A DNA stretch of 64,000 nucleotides from Platerodrilus igneus (lineage: Eukaryota > Arthropoda > Insecta > Coleoptera > Lycidae), in NCBI GenBank assembly GCA_036346225.1, contig JARFIW010000941.1:2656001-2720000 (forward strand), in the 5' to 3' direction. A program made the translations under genes and the position numbers. The notes under the pieces are model-generated. The model ran no database searches. It saw only the letters and a list, made by a program, of their open reading frames with translations, and had not been told where the DNA came from. Below, piece by piece: positions 53,814 through 64,000 of this stretch (positions within the stretch are counted from its first letter, which is position 1; the number at the start of each line of letters is the position of its first letter).

Positions 53814-55682
53814 CTGTGACAAGGCCGCACTGAGAGCGTCACTAAAAGGGTGATATGAAAAAGGCCGCACGTTGGTGCGCCGCTATAAGAGTGATGTGGT
53901 AAGGACCGCAAGTTGGTGCGCCTCTAAAAAGTGTTGCAATTCAGATATAACAAATTGTAAAACTTGAAATTTTTGACTTACCTTCCTTTCTAACTTTACT
54001 TTGCTTGACTAGGTCAATGGAACTTACGGATTTTCAATATGAAATCAAACACAGCAATATCATACAGCACTTATACAGTATGAAATATCTTTTCCCATAC
54101 AGCACATCAAAATGGCGTTTTTTTCAAACATCAAATTATTTCTAACAAGCACTTATTTATTTAATTATCAAAATGTCTCTTACATTTGTTACATTTAAAT
54201 TTACACAACTAAATCTCTTTTCCTATGGATCATTTACCTGGTTTTTTATTCCCACGCTTGTAAAATTTCTTGACCAAAAAAATCTTTGAGAGATAGTCTA
54301 TAAAACTATCAGGATGTTTGGAACTCTGACCACCAACTTACCTGGTAAACACTCTTAGGAAAAAGTAAATAAATAGGACTTATTCTAGCTTAATTTTAAA
54401 TGACAAATACTAAAATATCAGTTACAAACAAAGTTTATTTAAAATAATACTTGCAAAAATCCACAAGCGCTTTTCCAATTCGTATCTTCAGCTTCTTGAC
54501 TTTATTTTAAATTGACGTTCAAATCCCAGTTTACAAAATCTTGCATTTTATTTAAATCTTCATTTAGAAACCAATGTGAATTCTCGGTTTAATTATTCAG
54601 TAAAATTTTAAATAGTTTTTTTAATGGAATTTCCCATCTTTATTGTATATTAAAAAATCAAATAATTGCATTTACCAATTTTCATATTTACGCAGGTTAC
54701 GTTTAAAACTAACTTCTGTATTTACTCTTACATAGTAAATATTAATTAGATTATGCGTATTGCATACTTTAAAATAATAGCTTCGAAACTATTTTCTCAA
54801 TGTGACATTTTCGCGATCGAATCTATGAATGAATTTATTTAATAAACGCTTCCGTTTATATACAAAAATTATCTATGTTCTACAATATACTAGTGTTTGC
54901 GTGATTCCACTCCAAATAATACACGTCTATCTGACGTAATTCTTCTGGGAATTTCTCATTAGCGTTCAAATTATAGCGTTTAATTACTTCGCTAGCGCGT
55001 TCCACCTATTAGTAACGTGCGCTGTTCGTCCTTGTTTAACATCCAAAGTTATTGTGGCGTCGCATACTAATCCAGTAATTGCAAAAAGTAGTAAATAATT
55101 TTTATCAATTTTTATTGCATTTCATGGGTTTCCTAATGTTCCGCCTGCTTCTTGGAATAAACGTTTCTTTATTACTTAGCTTATACTAATTGACGTGTTC
55201 CTTTTCAATTCTTCTCGAAATTTCAAGAACATATTTATTTAAAATACATTTATGTTATACAATTTATATGATTAATTTAAAGCTTTATAATACATATGAG
55301 TTGCTATTCTAGAGGAAATATTTGTTTTCACGGTAAAACGTGTTTTTAATACACAATAAGCTTAAAATTTGGGGTTTTAAATACACGAAATTATTTATTT
55401 TAGAGTGATCAATTTAATGTGTTTTAGGGTATCTTAAAATACATATACTACTTACATTATTAGATATGTATTTACAATACGCTTATAGCATACAGGGTGA
55501 TTATTTATACACACTGGATTGGATTCTTCGCTTGTACATCAGTGAATAAAGATATGCTTGTATTATACAGGGTTTAACCATGAATTTTTGGAAATTTATA
55601 TTTTTTTGAATTCTTTTATATCTTGGTAATATTTATTTGTAGAATTTGGGTTCCAATGACCTCTCGTAACCACTTATCGCGT

Positions 55683-55722
<40 letters not shown>
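53813..55722 (+). repeat. Direct repeat B (about 1.9 kb)
   Basis: Same order as A at 43065-45040: a (TA)n, three 40-bp minisatellite units (about 53818-53940), then diverged collinear sequence (ATGAAATCAAACACAGCAAT, TAATAAACGCTTCCG, GTGGCGTCGCATACTAAT) and a final GTCAATATATA tract. With the nested elements removed, A and B are adjacent. Confidence 0.7.
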
Positions 55723-55724
<2 letters not shown>

Positions 55725-57110
55725 TCATGCACCGTAAAATTCTTGACCTCAACTTTAGGACAATTCAAATTATACAAACCATGTAAACAGAGAAACTCGG
55801 GTAACGACCCTGAAGCAATATAGCTTATAAATACCTCCATAACATAATGAAAAGGATGATTCAGATTTACCTAAATCTTGGAATACAAGCTTTGGTCTTC
55901 AGTTAGTCAAGTGGCAAGCATCATCGTCGGGCAGGTGAATGGGTTAAAGTAATTCGCGGTACGGTCATTTTGAATTCCAGTTTGTAGGAAACAAGCCACA
56001 AACGCGAAAAGAATCGCGTATTTTAAAAGTTCCTTTACATTGTGAAAGTTTAAGGTGAATCCTTTCTGTCAGCTATAGTTGTAATCAATGAACAAACTTT
56101 AAATGGTAGAATTTTTGTTTTCCACCTACTATTTATTTTGCTTATAGGTATTTCATTTTTACATAAGATTTAATTGTATACAGACTTTTTACGTCGGTGT
56201 ACGCTTAGTTATAAGCGGAACCTAATAGTAAGTTCTATTATAAACAAGCACCACAACTGTATTTGTATAAATTTATTTGTACCAGTCAAAATACTAAAAT
56301 AACTATATTTGAATAAATTTCAGATGCTCCTTTTCTTTTAGATCACGCAACTTGTCCAATTTAGCATAGCATTTAATTTATTTGTGTTGGTTTCGTTGCT
56401 AAATAATGTGATATTCATGTCTTAATAATATAGGTTAAGTGAACGTCTTGCAGTTTTATTATTGTTTGTGCTTAGTTTAAATTAGTAGGTGAGAAAAAAG
56501 TATATGCAAGGCTCCATGAACCTGTGTAGAGAAGGAAATAATCATTTAGTCATCTCTTAGACCACCCATCGTCTAAACTAGCCTGGAAATCCAGATGAGT
56601 TAGCACTCAAGAAATTGTATTAGACAGAAGATTAAGAGACCTTTCCAGGTAGGTGTATGTAAAAATGTTATAATTTATATACTGCTAAAATATTTGCATT
56701 TGCTTTTATAGGACTCGCGCTTCGTCACAGGTGCTTTATTTGATGCTACGACTCCGACGTAGAGTTAATTTCATTCATGCATTTAGCGTCGATTTAACAC
56801 AACACAGAAGCTCGCTAAAAATGAATACGCACTACCTTTTGTTAAATCGCAGTAAATGCCTTTAATGTTCCTTTTCTTCTTTTCAGCGGCTTGCATAAGA
56901 ATAGTTTTGTAAACTTCCACAATTCAATTCTTTTTGCACACCATATTATCAGATGCCACAAGCTACCTTATACCTTACACCAAGGACATACGAGTGAATC
57001 TATTATACCAATGCGATTTATATAAACTGGGTATGTTTGGAGGTTTTTCACCAAGATTGAGTCATGACCAAACGTTGGGGCAATAAAGAATGATGACCCT
57101 TCTTCTTCGT
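55723..57110. other. No recognised feature
   Basis: AT-rich sequence; no gene or repeat could be supported. Confidence 0.4.
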
Positions 57111-57111
57111 T

Positions 57112-57285
57112 ATGAGTGTGTGCGTGGGTGTGTGTGTGTGTATGTGTGTGTGCGATGTGTACGTGGGTACGTGTGTGTGCGTGCATGCATGCACGCATGC
57201 GCGCGCGTGCTTGTGTGCATGCGCGCGTGTGCTTGCATCCGTGTGTATGTATGTATGTATGAACGCGCATGTGTGTGTGTTTTAG
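57112..57285 (+). repeat. GT/GC-rich alternating microsatellite
   Basis: About 170 bp of GTGTGTG, GCATGC, GCGCGCGT and GTATGTATG blocks. Alternating purine-pyrimidine sequence of this kind can adopt Z-DNA. The open frames across it on both strands are low complexity. Confidence 0.85.
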
Positions 57286-57299
57286 TCGGCGCCGATAGA

Positions 57300-59030
57300 G
57301 ATTGATATTTATTCATATTTGCAAGTTGGAGCAACTCGATTTAAGCACATGTAGCTTTCTTTATTGATATAATACGAAGTTGACTTCTTTAGATTCATCT
57401 TAAACGGTATTTAGCAGTCTCTTGGATTCGACGTCATTATATTAAAAAAGTGCATGGCCAGCTTTTTAAAATATAGCCTTAGATCCCTACAATTATTTAT
57501 TAATCGTTCAAATAAATAAACAAACATTTAATTTTACTTTTGTGATCCTCTCACTTTTATGTTATGTACCATTAATTGTCTTTTATCCTGAACAGAATTC
57601 TTACTATTACCTTGTCGCTTATACGCCGTAAAATACATTTTCTGGAAAGAGGATTCCGTACTATTCCAGTAATGATAAACAAACGACCTAGGACAACCTT
57701 TGGTAAAATTAAAAAATGTATTAATGGGTCCATATAATATCATTCTCGACTATCAGTAGCAAAGATAAATGTTTTCAAGGTTCTTCAATACGTCATTCTG
57801 TCAAATAATTCAATATTCAAATGCAGACTGGTAAAGTTTTTACAGGCGGCGGAATAGGCAATTTTATATCTAAGCGACATTTCTTTGGTTTGACTGTTTG
57901 CTCTGGCCTTATTCGCATTTATTCCGGTTGGTATAACGAACTGATTTGCACTTTGGAATAAAATTTCCAGTCAACCACCAAAGGTATTATTTAACCCACA
58001 CAAAACCAATAATTTTCCAATAGGGAGTAGTCTGAATATTCCAATTACGCGTTAGGGAAATTGCAGCGCTCATCTGTGATGGAAATTTCTCTCTCATTGG
58101 GAACAAACAGAATTTAATTTTCAATGGTTGAATCGAAGAAGGTATCAGTCCATAACGCAGCAATACGTAAGACTGATTGCCCTTTACAACGGAAGCACAC
58201 ATTTTTGTCTGTAATTAAATTGAAAGCTTCGGTGAGGCTACTACTGAGCACCATAAAGCTTGCAGCGGGTGATTTCAGGATATTCCGTGCTAGCTTAGAA
58301 TTAACTATAAGCAGACCAAGTAATTATTTCAATATAATGTTTTAATGAACTTTATACAGTGCGTTGCAATGTATATTTTCTCCTACTTAGATGACAAAGC
58401 ACACATGTATCTCAATCTGTTGGGGAGTGACTGGAGAGAAATCAGTCACTTATGTCTGAATAGTTAGTTATCTTCGGATTACTACTTCTAATCTATTACA
58501 TATTGGTTAAATTAAATATCCAGTTTTCGATATTTTTCATTATTGTAAACTTCAGTAGTTCAGTTACGCAAAACGTTTTACATTCATTTTTATTCAGTAA
58601 TTTCAAAAGTCTGGTTTTCAACGACATTGCCATGTATAATGCATTCTAGGAACTTTTCTGAGTATCTTCTTATATAAAATATGAAAAGTTACTTCTTGAC
58701 CTTGGTTATCGAAAGAAATCATAGCATCGTGCTTTAGACCTGTTTTTATTGTTTCCTTGTTCTTCATTCTATAGATGCAATTGATTTAAAGGTTTCCAAG
58801 AGCAAGTTACACAAATTCTTCCTTAATTTTCGCTTCCATGTGCAACTTTGTGACACTTTCTTAAAATTGTCATAATTCTCCAATTTTAAGTCATTTCTAG
58901 GTCATTTAGTGGAACTGATTTTGATGATAGTTTTAGCGGTTCCTTCAATGCTGTATATCCCATAATACTGAGGACACATAATTTCAAGAATTCTTGCTGA
59001 TAGAAAAACTAAAAATACATTTCACAGCAC
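57300..59030. other. No recognised feature
   Basis: Only short chance frames. Nothing supported. Confidence 0.4.
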
Positions 59031-59035
59031 CCCTA

Positions 59036-59300
59036 AATTTGATTTTCCAATGCTCCACCCGAAGGTACACGTTGGTCAGGAAGCAAGTTTTCTTTTATTT
59101 GGAAATTTTTTATTTTGCTGAACCCTTGCTATTCCAAGCAAGGCAGGGATTTTTAGCGTTCGTGAAAACACTCATACACTGGATCTACATTTTACCTTTT
59201 ATCCGAACGAGTTCGTATATTTGTGAAAAATACTCACCTAATATTTTTCAAGCGATCCGTGTCAGAAATCGGATCCGGGACCTTGGTATCAGCAGTAATA
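59036..59300 (-). mobile_element. tRNA-derived SINE, copy 4 (minus)
   Basis: Minus-strand copy of the body seen at 1 kb: TTTTCCAATGCTCCACCCGA at its 3' end and a tRNA-like head toward 59290. It is diverged (for example GTTCGTGAAAACACTCATAC instead of the CACGCACG segment). Confidence 0.65.
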
Positions 59301-59339
59301 CGCGAACCTCTCTGATCGACGGAGCCGCCAGTAAAAAGC

Positions 59340-59610
59340 ACTCCCTGAATTTGTTTTTGCAATATTCTACTCGAAGGTACTATATTGGCCAAGAAACGAG
59401 TTTATTTTTACCCTTTAAAATTTTTGAACTTTGCCGAATCCTTGTTATTCCAAGCAAGGTAGGAATCTTTAACGTGCGCGACAACACTCACGCACGGGAC
59501 CTATATTTTACCTCCCATCCGAACGAGGGCATATTTTGTGAGAAATGCCTAACGTTTTTCAAGCGGTCCGTGTGGAAATCGAAACCGGGACCTTAGAATC
59601 AGCAATCATA
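59340..59610 (-). mobile_element. tRNA-derived SINE, copy 5 (minus)
   Basis: Follows copy 4 in the same orientation, with GGAATCTTTAACGTGCGCG and CTCCCATCCGAACGAGGG, which match the family body better than copy 4 does. Confidence 0.65.
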
Positions 59611-59639
59611 CGCGAACCTCTGTGGTGAACGGAGCCGCC

Positions 59640-59935
59640 ATTTCAACGCACCCCTTACATTTCTTCTTCTTATGTTCCACTCGAAGGTACTATATTGGCC
59701 AGAAGGCGAGTTACTCTTTTTACCTGAAAACTTTTGAATTTCGCCGAACACTTACTGTTCCAAGCAGGGTAGAGGTATTTAACGTACGTGGCAATACTCA
59801 GACACGAGAACTACATTTTACTTCTCATGCGAACAAGGGCGTATTTTAGGAAAAATGTTTGTCTAACATTTTTCAAGTGGTCCGTGTATGGAATCGAACC
59901 CGAGACCTTAGGCTTACTAGTCAGGCAAACTAACT
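59640..59935 (-). mobile_element. tRNA-derived SINE, copy 6 (minus, good B box)
   Basis: The head at its right end, read on the minus strand, has GGGTTCGATTCC (about 59890) and TAGTTAGTTTGCCTG (about 59925). The body carries TTTAACGTACGTGGCAATAC. Three copies in a row form a small same-strand cluster. Confidence 0.7.
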
Positions 59936-59939
59936 AAGG

Positions 59940-60416
59940 TACTGATCAGTCTAGTTCAAAACACCGCTGATATGATTATTTTTGAATGTGCAGCCATGTG
60001 ATAAATTCTACATCTGGTCCAGTTTCCACCAAACCCGGAGCGACCCGATACTAACTGTTCGCACGGATCACTGGTCCTGTTGATGAGTTTGTTTTATACT
60101 CATCCTCGGGGGTACCTACTATAATATGGTTCTGCTCCCAGTGTTACATAGTTCTTCCATAAAAAGAATTTTACCGTTATAGAAAGTTTTTATCACCGTT
60201 ATATACTTAAACTTTAATTATTAACTAACATTCTTGCTCATAGTACGTTGGCACTAGTTAGCTTTTTTTTCAGTAACGCTTGATTATAAAGCAGAGTGTT
60301 GGAGAAAACATATTTTAAACTTTTTTCTCTTACCCTAAATTACCATATTATCAGTAGACTTTTTATTAAATCATTTATTGTTCTATTGCATTACAAGATT
60401 ACAAGATAGCGCAAAC

Positions 60417-60473
<57 letters not shown>

Positions 60474-62029
60474 ATAACCTCCCCTTTTAGGATTGATAAT
60501 TATAATATATGAGCAAATTAGAAATGCACCAAATTGCCCTATAATTTCCTTTCTTTGATTGATTTTTAACTTTTCTATTGAGTCTTTAAATCTGCGCCTC
60601 GACCAATGAAACTCTTATCTCAGGTTAATTTTGTGAATAAATCTATATCTGCATACAGCGTGAGTTCTGAACCATATACAGATGTATGTGACACTGCCAG
60701 TCAAATGACCTCTAGTTAATTCTACTAAAGCAATTTCTTAAAGTGACAGTGTAAACAATTACTTGAAAAATACGCACAGTAAAACAGTTTATATTAGTTA
60801 ATAATTTAAGATTTCAATCGAGTATAATGGATTAAGTGTTTAAATTATGACAGTGAAAATAATAATACAACCTGAACTTCCAATGAAACGTCTTGCTGCT
60901 GAACAATGAAGCTCCACTGCCTACAGTGACGATTCGAACTTATGTGGGTTCTTAATACCTGTGGAAAGTACGTTTTAAAATTTTGTATTACTGAATTTAC
61001 GCCTTTTATTTTAGGGTTTTAGGTACGCCAAAAATTCTTTAGAGACACTTATACTTATCGTCGTTGGTCTTATCAGGAAACTCAGCTCCGTGAAATCAAC
61101 ACCGTGTTCGACACCAAAAGTTCAGCAATTCCAGCGTTCTGATAGCACCACTTTGGAACTCCTCTGTCTACACAAAAATACTCCCAGAAATCAATGGTCA
61201 ATAATAAGACAATGACAAGGACTCTTGCATTTATCACTTTTTAATATCAATAGTTCCTTTATACTTTGAATATCACAATTACAATTTTCATATGTTGAAT
61301 TTTATGTAGAAGATTACAACAATAAAAGGTATACAATTCGTAACTGTCACCAAAAAAAGATTATACTTTTGTTCTATAGTTTGTAAAGTTCTTTTTCAGT
61401 TCTTTTCAAATCAGTTTTCCTTAATTTTCAATTTCAACAACTCCCTTTTAATATTTTTTAACAACTCTCTTTTAAAAATTCTTTAACAACCCTTTTTTAT
61501 TAATTAATTTTACAACTGTCACTTCTCTATCGAGATGCCCCTTAAAACATTAAACCAGCCTACTTTTTTACAATTCTTTTCCAACTAACATTTTATGATC
61601 CAACTTTTTATTAATAGATCTTATTGCTGTTGTCAAATTCTAATTTGGAGTAAACTAATACACAAATGTCATTGGCCGAAAATTTATAAATTGATATTTT
61701 AATCCTAACAACAAGTGAAATTCAAATGGTATAATAAGACTTACAACTATATACTGAAAAGTAAATAAAACTTCTACATCTTATAACTAACTTAAATCTA
61801 ATAAAAACATACTACTTGACTTTTAGGCTTTACGTACATATTCACATGGCAGTGAAGTTTCCTTTTAAATATTTTAACACAATTTTTATGATATACAAAC
61901 AACAGCAGTTCACTTCATTGGCACAAACTTTTCAAAATTACTTTAAAATTACTTTACGAACTAGAAGTCTATATCTGAGTGGTACTTTAGTGCGCCAAGG
62001 TTCAAATCTCATACATATCACATAATATC

Positions 62030-62030
<1 letters not shown>
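59940..62030. other. No recognised gene; one (TA)n tract at 60420-60468
   Basis: AT-rich. The 69-codon frame at 61816-62025 has no recognisable domain. Confidence 0.4.
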
Positions 62031-62033
<3 letters not shown>

Positions 62034-62078
<45 letters not shown>

Positions 62079-62128
62079 AAGATAGGTTTAACGAGTCTTA
62101 AATTAATACAAAATAAAAAAAAATTATT

Positions 62129-62173
<45 letters not shown>
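62034..62173. repeat. Two (TA)n microsatellites
   Basis: Tracts at 62034-62073 and 62131-62173 with about 57 bp between them, directly before repeat R copy 3. Confidence 0.9.
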
Positions 62174-62180
<7 letters not shown>

Positions 62181-62216
62181 GTTTTAAAGGTTTAAAATAA
62201 AGATAAACGAAACAAT

Positions 62217-63480
62217 TTCAAGACACCCTATATAAAGGAACAAACAGAAATTACGTGCGAAATTTATATTAATTAATTTTTATTTAAATAACGGGTATTA
62301 ATCAAATTATACAAATAATAATTAAAAATTTAATAGCTTTGCAAAGAATTAAATGGCAGAAGTTAATGCCATGCATTTATTAATTTAATTGGAGTTAATT
62401 GAACAATTATTGATATATAATAAGCATAAAAGCCTGTAAAAACCCAAGGTTAAACGCGTTGCTAACAAACGGATATATCAGGAGGGTTAAAATACCATGA
62501 AACGAAGCTCGGAGAATTGTATTTAAAACGTTCGTTACGATCGTACACCTGCAGACTTTTAAATGTCAAGTTCTAATAAATTTGAGTAGATAAACATGCA
62601 GATTCTACGTATATTGGAAACGGTTGAATGTTTTAGCATGAAATACTAAACAGGGGTTATTCAAAGGCACGTCACCAGTCCACGTGTGTTTAGACAGCAG
62701 ATAGTCAAGAAAATCGATTTTGTACCACTCAGACCAGGGTAGAAAGGACACAGAAAACGCATAAGTAAGAGATACTAATAGGATAGCAGGGATTTGTAAA
62801 GCGTCACAAGGTCTACGATTGGTCAATATGTTAGTTTGATTTGAAACAAGCACGAGGATAGTGGAACATGATATTCTTGAAATTTTATAAACGAGGTATT
62901 AAAATTCGCGGATTTTGAAAAAGGAGTTGAGTGCAAAATTGCGAGAATGTGTTGTGTTAACAGGGGATTTCGCGTTAAGCAGGTATGGAGAGGTTACATT
63001 GGAGTGTATAAATGCTTTAGAGAACGTGGTGAAAGCCCTTAAGTTTTCGATCGCTCCAAACAACGTATCTAAGTATCACGAGCTGTAAGTATTACTAAAT
63101 CAGTTAAATTATGTTACAAGGTGATAGTCTCTTAAATAAATACGCGGTTAAGTGTGCCGATATTACATTTTAATAGAGATATCATCTATAATTATAATCA
63201 ACTCGGGTCGGGACATTAAGTAACGTGGTTTGAAGCATCTAATTAATGAAGAAATAATTTTAAATGGAATTTGGAATTGGTTATACCGGGGAGGCCGCGT
63301 TTGCAGTTCAATTTGGATGGAGTTTTTCTAGTAACAGCTAGAAATGACCTGCAGAACGGACAGAAGAAATAGATGGCATCATCCTCAGAGCAGAGATCTA
63401 CTATAAAATTCCAGGTAACGATTTGAATTGTGACTTTATAAACTGTGAATATTGGGGAGAAAGTATGAGAGTGAAATTTC
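62217..63480 (+). repeat. Dispersed repeat R, copy 3 (partial match)
   Basis: Matches the 5' part of copies 1 and 2: GAAATTACGTGCGAAATTTA, AATAACGGGTATTAATCAAA, TTAATTGGAGTTAATTGAAC, ATTTGAGTAGATAAACATG, CCACTCAGACCAGGGTAGAA. A TATAAAT near 63006 and CCAG|GTAACG at 63415 hold the places of the TATA box and splice donor. Confidence 0.55.
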
Positions 63481-64000
63481 AAGGTAGTGTGTATTATTTA
63501 CGTATTGAACTTAATACGTGTAAAAACTTTATTATGGTATTTAACTAGAAAGTTGAAGGTGTCTATAAAGCTTTTAAACGTTCCATCAGAACGTGAAATT
63601 TTGTGAAGAGTATATGGCTTTGTTTTGTTATTTATTTTAAAAGTATGCAAATACATAATTAGCTGGGTTATTCTGAGCTCACCCTACCCCAGAGTTTAGT
63701 TAGAGTAAAATGAATAAATAAATTATAAAGAAGGAAGTCTAGAGAAGGTATTATTCAAGGACCATTTACTCCGGGTACAATTTATGTGTTTAAGGATTTA
63801 AAAATAAAATACTGGACATTATAAAATAAGGTTTTCTGAAGTGTAACGTGATCAATGGAATATGGACTGTATTGCATTTCATTTGTAAATAGTTATAAAT
63901 AAAAGCTTGTATGTTGGTTGTATTTGAGGTTTTATTGCTAGTGTGTGTGTATGATTGAGAATATGCGAGTGAATCTAGATACCGAAGAAGAGATCCGAAT
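63481..64000. other. Possible continuation of repeat R, otherwise nothing recognised
   Basis: No gene supported up to the window end. Confidence 0.35.

Noticed and set aside
56968..57334. Open frames rich in His/Thr or Val/Cys across the GT tract
   Set aside because: Low-complexity translations of a microsatellite.
58994..59596. 200-codon plus-strand open frame
   Set aside because: It runs antisense through two SINE copies and its protein repeats itself with the SINE unit. It is not a gene.

Overview
The window is AT-rich, repeat-dense eukaryotic DNA, most likely from an insect or another arthropod. The evidence is the mix of families: an animal-type Polinton/Maverick with a protein-primed DNA polymerase, a BEL/Pao retrotransposon, DD41D mariner-type transposons, a hAT relic, tRNA-derived SINEs, splice-site-like signals and long (TA)n tracts. 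No ordinary host gene, rRNA or true tRNA gene was recognised. Nearly every coding region seen belongs to a mobile element.

Left part (1-14300): two SINE copies near 1 kb, a THAP-domain scrap near 3.8 kb, a fossil tyrosine recombinase (Crypton-like) near 5.1-5.9 kb, an internally deleted LTR element at 6.2-7.5 kb, a Gag scrap at 11.2 kb, a SINE at 12.3 kb, and long stretches without recognisable content.

Centre (14301-30919): a complete Polinton of 16,619 bp. Its ends read AG...CT, its terminal inverted repeats are about 540 bp, and the six-base target duplication GTCAAG flanks it on both sides. Genes on the minus strand, left to right: a small unknown ORF, integrase with chromodomain, a tail-fibre-like protein, a DUF8207-type protein, a packaging ATPase with an N-terminal HTH, the double jelly-roll major capsid protein, the penton protein (split by a 1,312-bp mariner with a TA duplication), a phospholipase A2-like/basic/protease gene, and an unknown gene. 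The polymerase runs on the plus strand at the right end. Several genes carry frameshifts or stops. The block from about 25.7 to 29.3 kb is a deletion-riddled copy of part of the element followed by an equally damaged polymerase, yet both TIRs and the last third of the polymerase are clean. An assembly or polishing fault must be considered there.

Right part (30920-64000): a 0.54-kb inverted-repeat element carrying two hammerhead-ribozyme-like cores (Penelope-like signature) at 33.2-33.8 kb; three copies of a roughly 1.9-kb promoter-bearing repeat, called R here (33.8, 41.0 and 62.2 kb); a hAT relic with a foldback insertion (37.3-40.1 kb); two 2-kb direct repeats, A and B, starting with 40-bp minisatellites (43.1 and 53.8 kb); and between A and B a three-level nest: a 248-bp palindromic element, holding a long-TIR mariner, holding a BEL/Pao element (45803-51872, 409-bp LTRs, AGGCT duplication) that has lost its integrase core. 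Three SINE copies lie at 59 kb, and (TA)n tracts recur.

The Polinton genes form a self-contained virus-like set: replication (polymerase), insertion (integrase), virion shell (capsid, penton), packaging (ATPase) and maturation or membrane breach (protease, PLA2). In this copy the lesions probably prevent function.
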